Shown: positions 1 to 5,386 of the stretch, piece after piece
How positions within the stretch are numbered: position 1 is the first letter of the stretch
Layout: each line of letters starts with the position of its first letter
From: Calditrichota bacterium
GTDB lineage: Bacteria; Zhuqueibacterota; Zhuqueibacteria; Zhuqueibacterales; Geothermadaptataceae
DNA: 5,386 nt
Direction of reading: 5' to 3'
NCBI GenBank assembly: GCA_008501545.1
Contig: QQUM01000067.1
Location: 1-5,386, forward strand
Notes under the pieces: model-generated
Seen by the model: the letters and a program-made list of their open reading frames with translations, nothing else
Told to the model about the DNA's origin: nothing
Databases searched by the model: none
Made by a program: the position numbers and the translations under genes

Positions 1-1
1 T

Positions 2-709
2 GAGGAACTGGAAACCTACCTCCATATTCTATCACATGAAATAAAAACCCCGATTGTAACTATGCAAGGATACGCGAGTCTTCTGGAAGATACGTTTAGT
101 GAATTGTTACCAGAAGATGGTAAAAAATTCATTCGTGGCATTTTGAATAATATCGACAGAATGCAAATACTGGTCAAAGACCTGCTCACATTGAGCGGGA
201 TTCATATAAAACCTGACGATTTTGCATTCGTCAACCTGAATGAACTCATCGATGATATTCTTATCGACTTGTATGGCGCTTATCAATTTGAGCAAACAGC
301 GATAACTGTACAGGAAAACATGCCTGACGTTTTCGGCCACATCGACAGCTTGCGCCATGTTTATTCAAATCTCCTCGTTAATTCCATTAAGTACTGTAAC
401 GATAAAGTGCCATTGAAAATCGAAATAGGCTGTTCCTACGATGAATTTTTCCCTAAATTTTATGTGAAAGACAACGGTGTGGGCGTGCCGATATCCGCTC
501 GTAAAAAGATATTCAATATGTTTGGCAGGGCAGGAAACAAGAAAAATGTCAGTGGAACGGGCATTGGGCTTGTCATTGTACAGAAGATTATTGAAGCGCA
601 TGATGGTGATATTTGGCTCGAATCAAAAAGAGGAAAAGGAACTACATTTTATTTTACTTTGCCGGTTGAAAAAGACCAAAATATGAAGCAAAAAAATTAT
701 CTTTCATGA
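2..709 (+). CDS. Sensor histidine kinase, C-terminal part (5' end outside window)
   Basis: This is the catalytic half of a two-component histidine kinase: it autophosphorylates on His using ATP and passes the phosphate to a receiver Asp. The frame is open from base 2, so the gene starts before the window, and the ATG at 62 is internal because the phosphoacceptor box lies upstream of it. In the 235 visible residues, the H-box SHEIKTP has its His at residue 12 (codon 35-37). A dimerisation helix follows with the RMQxLVKDLLTLS pattern. The HATPase domain has an N-box (NLLVNSIKY, Asn 123 and 127), a G1 box (DNGVGVP, Asp 157), an F-box region (IFNMFGR) and a G2 box (GTGIGL, about 185-190). All key residues are present, so it looks active. 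The helix pattern resembles kinases of the phytochrome-like group by recollection only. No sensor domain or membrane segment is visible. A receiver-bearing kinase starts 87 bp downstream and is the obvious candidate partner. Confidence 0.95.
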   Translation, partial: EELETYLHILSHEIKTPIVTMQGYASLLEDTFSELLPEDGKKFIRGILNNIDRMQILVKDLLTLSGIHIKPDDFAFVNLNELIDDILIDLYGAYQFEQTAITVQENMPDVFGHIDSLRHVYSNLLVNSIKYCNDKVPLKIEIGCSYDEFFPKFYVKDNGVGVPISARKKIFNMFGRAGNKKNVSGTGIGLVIVQKIIEAHDGDIWLESKRGKGTTFYFTLPVEKDQNMKQKNYLS

Positions 710-724
710 AATGGACACTGTCCA
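702..724. promoter_or_regulatory. Two abutting palindromes, possible operator or 3'-end structure
   Basis: A perfect 10-bp palindrome, TTTCATGAAA (702-711), covers the stop codon of the first kinase. It is followed with no gap by TGGACA-C-TGTCCA (712-724), a 13-bp palindrome with 6-bp arms. The second lies about 73 bp before the ATG of the next kinase gene, where a regulator could bind. A role as an operator is an inference. No T-run follows, so an intrinsic terminator is unlikely. TGGACA also differs from a -35 consensus by one base, but no -10 element sits at a suitable distance. Confidence 0.3.
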
Positions 725-796
725 CTCTGCAAACAGAACCGATACTGCTAATAAGCCGCAAATGAGAACTACAGCGCCGAACGAATGAGGAAAGAA

Positions 797-2611
797 ATGA
801 TTCGAATACTACTTGTGGAAGATGATCCGGATATCGCAGAACTGACACGCATTCATTTAAAGCGAAATAAAAATGATTTTCATATAACCCATGCACTCAA
901 TCCAAATGAAGCTGTTCGTCTTGTAAAACAGCATCTCTTTGATATTATACTGCTTGATTATAATTTGCCTGAAATGACAGGCCTTGATTGGCTTGAATCT
1001 GTTCGGGTGTTCATTAAAGACACACCAATTCTTCTCATAACCGGCGCCGGGAACGAAAAGGTTGCTGTTGCGGCAATGAAGCAAGGGGTTTACGATTACA
1101 TTATAAAAGATGGGGACTATCTAAAAAAACTTCCGCTTATTATCCAAACATCTTGCGAAAAAGCTGATCTCGAACGGCAATTGCGTTTAAGCAGACAGCG
1201 TTATGCCAAGTTGTTTCATGTCTCCCACAATGCAATCCTCATTCTTGATAGCGCGAGCTACTGCGTCATTGAAGCCAATGCACGAGCAGCGCGAATTTTC
1301 GGCCTGGATCAGGAGCGACTCATCGGCAAAAGCCTGTTTGAATTTTGTGATGCAGGCGAGTGTGAAAAACTGCAATTTGCTTTCCTGCGTGCGAAAGAAA
1401 ATTTCTACGAGGAAATTGAGTATTTGCTCATTCAGAACGCTGAAGGTGAAACACGTGAGACGGAAGTATCCTTTAATATCATTGAAACAGACAACGGCAA
1501 CATTGTCCAGTGTGTGATCAGGGATATCACTGAAAAACGGTTACTGCAGCAGCAAATTTTAAAAAGCAAAATGCGTTTACAGGCGATGTTCGACAGTGTG
1601 CATGATTTAATCTCGGTACAGGATAAAAATTATTCCATCGTTATGGTGAACAATCGCTTTGCGGACTGGTGTGACAGCTCTCCTGAAAAATTGATCGGAC
1701 AGAAATGCTATCAAGCCTACTTTAAACGTGATGCGCCCTGCGAAGAATGCCCGCTGCAGGAAACGTTTGCGCACAAGCGGGAAAATTTTGTTGAAACGAA
1801 ATACAATGACGATGTTCTGCATATTTGGGCGAATCCCATGCCGGGACTTGTTGATAATGAAGAATTTGCCATAGAAAATATTCGGATTGTGACTGAGCAG
1901 AAGCGCATGGAGGATCAACTCATTCATAGCGAAAAGCTGGCAACCATCGGGATTCTCTCATCGGGAATCGCCCATGAATTGCGCAATCCACTGAACATTA
2001 TAGAAGCGGCGCGCTATTATCTGTCAGAAGTCATTCCCACAACGGAAGAAGATGTGCAAAACAAGCTTGCGATCATCCGGGTCAATATTCAGCGATCATC
2101 GAAAATTATCAACAATCTTCTCGAATTTAGCCGTAAAAATGACATAGAGCGTCAGGAGACTGATTTGAACTATATTTTAGAATCCACGCTGGGATTGATT
2201 GAAAAAGAACTGCGTCATCGTGAGATTATAATCAGCAAAAATTTAACTTCACCGATGATTAGTCAGGTAAATACCGATGGTATTCGGCACGCTTTTCTGA
2301 ATTTAATTATGAATGCAATGCAGGCGATGCCTGATGGTGGCGAACTGCAAATCCGAAGCTTTATCGATGAAATGGATAAAAACATTCATGTTGAATTCGA
2401 AGATTCCGGGATCGGGATTCCCGCTGGGAGATTAAAACACATTTTTACGCCGTTTTATACAACCAAGCCGATCGGTGAGGGAACCGGCCTTGGACTGCAC
2501 ATAGCAAATTCCATCGTGACCCACCACGAGGGGAGCATACAGGTCGAGAGCCAAGTGCAGAAAGGCACAAAATTCACTGTAATCCTGCCTCCTTTTCTCC
2601 ATTCCAATTGA
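797..2611 (+). CDS. Hybrid kinase: receiver-PAS-PAS-histidine kinase
   Basis: This is a soluble signalling protein of 604 residues, with no hydrophobic membrane segment seen. The receiver domain (about 1-118) has the acidic pair E8-D9, phospho-acceptor D54 (codon 956-958, in LLDYNLP), T82 and K104. Two PAS domains follow (about 135-248 and 260-368), joined by polar, coiled-coil-like linkers. The second carries C304, C315 and C318 (KCY then PCEECP). The HisKA box AHELRNPLN has its His at 393 (codon 1973-1975). The HATPase domain (about 491-599) has N-box N502 and N506, a G1 box DSGIGIP, an F-box FTPFY and a G2 box GEGTGLGL. All catalytic residues are present. I start at ATG 797 because GAGG at 787-790 sits 6 bases before it and MIRILLVEDD is a typical receiver start. 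The ATG at 785, 4 codons earlier, has no Shine-Dalgarno sequence. The neighbouring kinase is a likely phosphate donor. The protein has no DNA-binding output, so the final target is unknown. Confidence 0.95.
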   Translation: MIRILLVEDDPDIAELTRIHLKRNKNDFHITHALNPNEAVRLVKQHLFDIILLDYNLPEMTGLDWLESVRVFIKDTPILLITGAGNEKVAVAAMKQGVYDYIIKDGDYLKKLPLIIQTSCEKADLERQLRLSRQRYAKLFHVSHNAILILDSASYCVIEANARAARIFGLDQERLIGKSLFEFCDAGECEKLQFAFLRAKENFYEEIEYLLIQNAEGETRETEVSFNIIETDNGNIVQCVIRDITEKRLLQQQILKSKMRLQAMFDSVHDLISVQDKNYSIVMVNNRFADWCDSSPEKLIGQKCYQAYFKRDAPCEECPLQETFAHKRENFVETKYNDDVLHIWANPMPGLVDNEEFAIENIRIVTEQKRMEDQLIHSEKLATIGILSSGIAHELRNPLNIIEAARYYLSEVIPTTEEDVQNKLAIIRVNIQRSSKIINNLLEFSRKNDIERQETDLNYILESTLGLIEKELRHREIIISKNLTSPMISQVNTDGIRHAFLNLIMNAMQAMPDGGELQIRSFIDEMDKNIHVEFEDSGIGIPAGRLKHIFTPFYTTKPIGEGTGLGLHIANSIVTHHEGSIQVESQVQKGTKFTVILPPFLHSN

Positions 2612-2773
2612 GCGTGAAAAATTTCATGCACGATTCTGATGTGCGTATTTCCCATCTGGATTTTAAAAAAGTGCGCATACGATTTTATCCTCTCCTGCCT
2701 TGTTCCGGTGAACCGCTCATGCATCGCCATTCTTGGCAAACAAAGACTGACTTTGTACGCGGTGTAACATGAG

Positions 2774-2802
2774 TTGACAAATGCTGATTTTATCCTTATC
2801 TT
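2774..2802 (+). promoter_or_regulatory. Candidate sigma70-type promoter for the polyprenyl synthase gene
   Basis: A perfect -35 hexamer TTGACA (2774-2779) is followed after 17 bp by TATCTT (2797-2802), which matches four of six bases of the -10 consensus. Transcription would begin near 2809-2811, leaving a leader of almost 90 bases before the GTG at 2898. The -10 region also reads TATCTTTA, close to the TAnnTTTG motif of Bacteroidota, which would matter if the host belongs near that phylum. The site lies in the 265-bp gap after the kinase gene, so the synthase is probably transcribed separately. Confidence 0.5.
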
Positions 2803-2839
2803 TACCAGTTTTTGTGTAAAGCATGGAGGAAATGCGGCA

Positions 2840-2890
2840 ATGGATGGCTGTTTAGGTGATATGCTTTCATTCATAATTGAATATTCCTGA
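2840..2890 (+). CDS. Possible 16-residue leader peptide
   Basis: A short ORF, MDGCLGDMLSFIIEYS, begins at ATG 2840. A strong GGAGGA Shine-Dalgarno sequence (2825-2830) lies 9 bases before it. Its TGA stop (2888-2890) overlaps the GAGGAA (2889-2894) that would serve the GTG start of the polyprenyl synthase at 2898. This arrangement would allow translational coupling. The peptide resembles nothing I recognise, and an ORF this short can occur by chance. The main support is the good ribosome site, which no longer gene uses. Confidence 0.22.
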   Translation: MDGCLGDMLSFIIEYS

Positions 2891-2897
2891 GGAACCG

Positions 2898-3872
2898 GTG
2901 CGGCTTAAAGAAATTATCACTCCAATAAAAGATGATGTTCGGGCTTTTGAAAAAGTTTTTAAAAACCATTTGAAAAGTGATATTTTTCTGGTTGATAAAG
3001 TAATTTCCTATCTCGTTGCTCACAGAGGGAAGAGATTACGGCCTATCATGGTTCTGCTTTCGAGTCGACTAAACGGTGGAGAACCCGATGAACGCCGATT
3101 GCATGCAGCGGCGATAATCGAACTCTTGCATACAGCAACCCTGGTCCATGATGACGTGGTCGATGACAGCTACCAGCGGCGTGGATTCCCGTCGATTAAT
3201 GCGATCTGGAAAAATAAAGTTTCAGTTCTAACGGGTGATTATCTCTTTTCCAAATCGTTGCTCTCAATGCTGAAAATGCAAGATTTTAAGGTGTTTGATG
3301 TGATTTCCAGAACTGCTGAACGCATGAGTCAGGGCGAATTGCTTCAAATGGAGCGCAGTAGTGATTATAAAATGGAAGAGCATGTCTATTTCCGTCTGAT
3401 TGGAGATAAAACAGCGTCTTTGATTTCTGCAGCTTGCCAATTGGGGGCACTGTCCGCAAATGCAAGCGATGAAGAAACTGCTATGATGGCAAAGTTTGGC
3501 GAGGATATTGGGCTTGCTTTTCAGATTCGCGACGACTTGTTGGATTTGTTGGGAACTGAGAAGAAGGTCGGCAAACCGATCGGTAACGATTTGCGCGAAA
3601 ATAAAATTACGTTGCCCCTTTTGCATGCGTTGCGAAATGCCGAAAAGAAAGATAACCGGAAAATCATTCGGATGATGAAAAAAGGGGCAGACAAAAAAGA
3701 TGTACGCTACATCATTGATTTTATTAAAGAAAATGGCGGGATTCGCTATGCGACGGAAAAAGCGGCTAGTTTGACAGCAGATGCCTCTGTGCTGTTGGAT
3801 TATTACCCCGATTCCGAGTACAAAAAAGTTTTGCTGCAGTTGGTTGAATTTATTACCAGCCGGGAGCACTGA
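2898..3872 (+). CDS. Long-chain (trans) polyprenyl diphosphate synthase, IspB/HepT-like
   Basis: This enzyme joins isopentenyl diphosphate units head-to-tail onto an allylic primer, with Mg2+, in the cytoplasm. It normally makes the side chain of menaquinone or ubiquinone. The 324 residues (numbered from GTG 2898) are near the usual family length. They contain GKRLRP (44-49), the first Asp-rich motif DDVVD (85-89) followed by RR (94-95), DKTA near 170, and the second Asp-rich motif DDLLD (212-216). The residue five before the first Asp motif is Ala, a small side chain as in E. coli IspB, which fits a long product. Exact chain length cannot be read. I chose GTG 2898 because GAGG (2889-2892) precedes it by 5 bases and the protein then begins MRLKEIITPIKDD. 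TTG 2877 is in frame 7 codons earlier but lacks a ribosome site. It is not a cis-type undecaprenyl synthase, so a direct role as glycan-carrier maker for the downstream sugar genes is unlikely. Confidence 0.95.
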   Translation: MRLKEIITPIKDDVRAFEKVFKNHLKSDIFLVDKVISYLVAHRGKRLRPIMVLLSSRLNGGEPDERRLHAAAIIELLHTATLVHDDVVDDSYQRRGFPSINAIWKNKVSVLTGDYLFSKSLLSMLKMQDFKVFDVISRTAERMSQGELLQMERSSDYKMEEHVYFRLIGDKTASLISAACQLGALSANASDEETAMMAKFGEDIGLAFQIRDDLLDLLGTEKKVGKPIGNDLRENKITLPLLHALRNAEKKDNRKIIRMMKKGADKKDVRYIIDFIKENGGIRYATEKAASLTADASVLLDYYPDSEYKKVLLQLVEFITSREH

Positions 3873-3880
3873 AAATTTCA
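3870..3880. repeat. TGAAA-A-TTTCA inverted repeat at stop codon
   Basis: The stop codon of the polyprenyl synthase is the first part of TGAAA-A-TTTCA, followed by TG. Almost the same word, TGAAA-AA-TTTCA followed by TG, lies at 2615-2626, just after the stop of the hybrid kinase. The first kinase ends within TTTCATGAAA (702-711). The arms are only 5 bp with no T-run, so these are not ordinary terminators. They may be coincidence in AT-rich DNA. Confidence 0.3.
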
Positions 3881-4027
3881 TGGAATTATTAATACGAGAG
3901 TGAAATCTAGTTAACGTTTTACAAAGCTTTCCGAATTTTAAATTGAAAAAAAACACATTTCAAAATACAATAACAGATTGATATTCCGCGTCTCAGTGCA
4001 TGGGGAATGTATTATACAGTCGATTTG

Positions 4028-4033
4028 TATAAG
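4028..4033 (+). promoter_or_regulatory. Weak -10-like element upstream of the UXS gene
   Basis: TATAAG matches five of six bases of the -10 consensus and lies about 65 bases before the ATG at 4098. No recognisable -35 hexamer sits 16-18 bp upstream, and TATTAT at 4010-4015 is an equally plausible alternative. I mark it only because the 225-bp gap before this gene suggests it has its own promoter. Confidence 0.2.
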
Positions 4034-4035
4034 TG

Positions 4036-4050
4036 TTTGAAAGCTTCAAA
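4036..4050. promoter_or_regulatory. Inverted repeat TTTGAA-AGC-TTCAAA, possible operator
   Basis: Two perfect 6-bp arms flank a 3-base centre. The centre of the repeat is about 55 bp upstream of the UDP-xylose synthase start and just downstream of the -10-like TATAAG. That position suits a repressor site or a small 5'-leader hairpin. Function is an inference from symmetry and position only. Confidence 0.25.
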
Positions 4051-4097
4051 GTTGGACATCAGTTTCAATTGCTCTCTCTTCTAGGAAAGGATAAAAA

Positions 4098-5027
4098 ATG
4101 CCACGAACATTGGTAACCGGGGGTGCTGGGTTCCTTGGATCCCACCTATGTGAATATTTGCTGGCAAAGGGGCATGAAGTTATCGCCATGGATAATCTGC
4201 TCACTGGCCATATCTCCAATATCGAGCACCTTCAGAGTGAAAAATTTAAATTTATTAAACACGATGTAACCGAGTATATTTTTATCGCCGGGGAGATCGA
4301 TTATATTTTACATTTTGCTTCGCCGGCAAGCCCGACTGATTATCTCGAGTTACCCATTCAGACGCTGAAAGTTGGTGCATTGGGTACGCATAAAGTACTC
4401 GGTCTTGCATTGGAAAAAAAAGCGACGTTGCTCCTGGCGAGCACATCGGAGGTATATGGTGATCCGCTAGTTCATCCACAAACTGAGGATTACTGGGGAA
4501 ATGTAAATCCTGTTGGACCGCGTGGCGTTTATGACGAAGCGAAAAGATTTGCAGAGGCCATGACGATGGCTTATCATCGCTACCATAATGTGAATGCAAA
4601 AATTGTAAGAATTTTTAATACGTACGGTCCGCGTATGCGACTGCATGATGGACGCGCTATTCCAGCATTTGTGCCCCAGGCTTTGCGAAACGAGCCAATC
4701 ACAGTTTTCGGTGATGGGTCGCAGACGCGCAGCTTTTGTTATGTGGATGATCTCATTGAAGGCATCTATCGATTGCTGGTATCGGGTATTAATGAGCCGG
4801 TCAATATTGGCAATCCAAGAGAAATGACCATACAGCAGCTGGCCGAGCGAATTATCGACATAACCGACAGTAAAAGTTCGCTCACCTTCAAAGAGCTCCC
4901 GACGGATGATCCCAAAATCAGGCAGCCAAACATTTCCAAGGCAAGAGAATTGCTCGGATGGGAGCCAAAAGTCGATCTTCAGGAAGGCTTGCAAAAAACA
5001 ATCGCCTGGTTTAAAAAGCAATTGTGA
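4098..5027 (+). CDS. uxs: UDP-glucuronate decarboxylase (UDP-xylose synthase), SDR family
   Basis: This enzyme converts UDP-glucuronate to UDP-xylose and CO2 with tightly bound NAD+, supplying xylose for envelope polysaccharides. The 309 residues form one extended short-chain dehydrogenase/reductase domain. The NAD-binding GGAGFLG is at 8-14, with D32 ending the second strand to hold the ribose. The family-specific [10 protein letters not shown] (73-82) and [10 protein letters not shown] (114-123, T116, S117, E118) follow. The catalytic Y145 and K149 lie in YDEAKR, and [10 protein letters not shown] is at 171-180. Further matches include DGSQTRSF (206-213), GNP (238-240) and LGWEP (286-290). 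The ASPASP and TSEVYGDP signatures and the HPQTEDYWG stretch separate it from dTDP-glucose dehydratases and UDP-glucose epimerases. It lacks the N-terminal membrane anchor of animal homologues, as expected in bacteria. Many homologues have YDEGKR; the Ala here is a mild change. AAAGG (4086-4090) sits 7 bases before the ATG. A GT9 gene follows after 299 bp, consistent with a sugar locus. Confidence 0.95.
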   Translation: MPRTLVTGGAGFLGSHLCEYLLAKGHEVIAMDNLLTGHISNIEHLQSEKFKFIKHDVTEYIFIAGEIDYILHFASPASPTDYLELPIQTLKVGALGTHKVLGLALEKKATLLLASTSEVYGDPLVHPQTEDYWGNVNPVGPRGVYDEAKRFAEAMTMAYHRYHNVNAKIVRIFNTYGPRMRLHDGRAIPAFVPQALRNEPITVFGDGSQTRSFCYVDDLIEGIYRLLVSGINEPVNIGNPREMTIQQLAERIIDITDSKSSLTFKELPTDDPKIRQPNISKARELLGWEPKVDLQEGLQKTIAWFKKQL

Positions 5028-5326
5028 TTTTACTTCCATAGTATGCGTTCGAAAGCAGGGGGACGCATGAATCGGGATTGTTATCCTGCGAAGGAATTTT
5101 TTCGAACGCCCTAAAGTTAGAAATGCTGGAAAGTTTAAGGTTATTCACCAAATCTGGTGCTGAGCTAACTGTATTCCAGGTTTCCCGCTGCGTTTCCGCG
5201 GGACATTCCGTTCGGTTTAAGACGAGCCGAAAACGATTTTTTAAAAAAATATTACGTCGATTTTTGTCTGCTCCCATGATCCAATCCTTAATCCAAACAT
5301 ATTTCGATTCATCAATTGGAGAATAG
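5028..5326. other. Intergenic stretch with inverted repeats, no convincing gene
   Basis: An open frame from TTG 5078 (82 residues, ending at TAG 5324-5326) exists, but it lacks a ribosome site, shows no codon bias and matches no family I recognise, so I do not call it. The stretch holds ATGCGT/ACGCAT arms (5043-5048, 5063-5068), GCGTTCGAAA/TTTCGAACGC arms (5045-5054, 5100-5109), and a GC-rich 6-bp hairpin TCCCGC/GCGGGA (5183-5188, 5198-5203) without a following T-run. A 15-codon ORF at 5067-5114 has AGGGGG 4 bases before its ATG. The region may be the leader of the GT9 gene. Confidence 0.5.
5045..5109. repeat. 10-bp perfect inverted repeat with 45-bp spacer
   Basis: GCGTTCGAAA (5045-5054) and its exact reverse complement TTTCGAACGC (5100-5109) flank 45 bases. 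The left arm overlaps the 5' arm of a shorter hairpin (ATGCGT 5043-5048 with ACGCAT 5063-5068), so the two structures exclude each other. Part of each arm is the self-complementary TTCGAA, which raises the chance of a random match. Confidence 0.4.
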
Positions 5327-5386
5327 ATGCAAGGAGGGGAAAGAAAAAAGATACTCCTCATCCGACTCAGCTCAATTGGTGATATT
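5327..5386 (+). CDS. Glycosyltransferase family 9 (ADP-heptose:LPS heptosyltransferase-like), N-terminal fragment
   Basis: Only the first 20 codons are inside the window. They read MQGGERKKILLIRLSSIGDI, and the stretch from KKILLIRLSSIGD is the typical N-terminus of GT9 heptosyltransferases such as WaaC and WaaF, which add heptose from ADP-heptose to the LPS core on the inner membrane's cytoplasmic face. The Asp in the GD pair (residue 19) corresponds to the proposed catalytic base of WaaC. ATG 5327 is chosen because GGAG (5318-5321) lies 5 bases upstream. Family members usually begin at or just before the KILLIR stretch, so about five extra residues are present here. A much stronger AAGGAGG (5331-5337) lies inside the coding region with no standard start after it. 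With so few residues visible, the exact acceptor specificity is unknown. Confidence 0.75.
   Translation, partial: MQGGERKKILLIRLSSIGDI

Noticed and set aside
62..709. Taking ATG 62 as the start of the first kinase
   Set aside because: The frame stays open to the window edge and the essential phosphoacceptor His (35-37) lies upstream, so the true start is outside the window.
2639..2690. Terminator-like hairpin after the hybrid kinase gene (2639-2646 pairing with 2671-2678, then a short T-run)
   Set aside because: Three of eight pairs are G-U, the loop is 24 bases and the T-run has only four bases; too weak to call.
2455..2874. 139-codon minus-strand frame that spans the intergenic region before the polyprenyl synthase
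   Set aside because: Its second half is antisense to the HATPase domain, its ribosome site is weak, and the protein resembles nothing. The same stretch has a good + strand promoter.
3264..3956. 230-codon open frame on the minus strand
   Set aside because: It lies mostly opposite the well-supported polyprenyl synthase, is rich in Phe, His, Gln and Cys as shadow frames often are, and matches no family.
3943..3963. TTGAAA/TTTCAA inverted repeat with A-rich loop after the polyprenyl synthase
   Set aside because: Six AT-rich pairs in an AT-rich gap with no T-run; expected by chance.
4467..5039. 190-codon open frame on the minus strand
   Set aside because: Fully antisense to the UDP-xylose synthase apart from its first few codons; no recognisable domain.
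5067..5164. Possible decayed start of a 3-methyladenine DNA glycosylase-like gene (an FFERP stretch appears if one T of the T-run at 5097-5102 is removed)
   Set aside because: The resemblance covers only a few residues, the shifted frame stops at 5164, and no further similarity follows.
5078..5326. 82-codon + strand frame ending directly at the GT9 start codon
   Set aside because: Starts at a TTG without ribosome site, has rare codons and no bias, and shows no recognisable motif. The abutting TAG-ATG could be chance.

Overview
The window carries five protein-coding genes, all on the + strand. Two are cut by the window edges. The base composition is moderately AT-rich, and a lipopolysaccharide-type heptosyltransferase at the right end points to a Gram-negative bacterium. 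The polyprenyl synthase has an FPSINAIWKNKV stretch and the gene gaps are loose (75-300 bp). From memory of such proteins, this fits the Fibrobacterota-Chlorobiota-Bacteroidota side of the tree, including Calditrichota and KSB1-like lineages. That placement is an inference and would need a protein search.

Left part (1-2611): signal transduction. A histidine kinase enters from the left (2-709), with its sensor region outside the window. After a short gap holding two abutting palindromes comes a REC-PAS-PAS-HisKA-HATPase protein (797-2611), which is itself a kinase with an N-terminal receiver. The pair looks like a phosphorelay in which the first kinase could phosphorylate the receiver of the second. 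No DNA-binding or other output protein is visible here.

Middle (2612-3872): a 5' leader with a good sigma70-like promoter (perfect TTGACA, 17-bp spacer) and a possible 16-codon leader ORF, then a trans-type long-chain polyprenyl diphosphate synthase. This enzyme normally makes the side chain of respiratory quinones.

Right part (3873-5386): a UDP-glucuronate decarboxylase (UDP-xylose synthase) with all catalytic residues, then about 300 bp with no convincing gene but with two mutually exclusive inverted repeats. The first 20 codons of a GT9 heptosyltransferase-like gene follow. The UXS and GT9 genes together suggest the start of an envelope polysaccharide or LPS sugar locus.

No mobile element, CRISPR array, tRNA or rRNA was seen. 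I found no clearly new system. The points most worth a second look are the kinase-to-kinase arrangement with its cysteine-bearing PAS domain, the palindromes around stop codons, the leader ORF before the prenyl synthase, and the odd start region of the GT9 gene.
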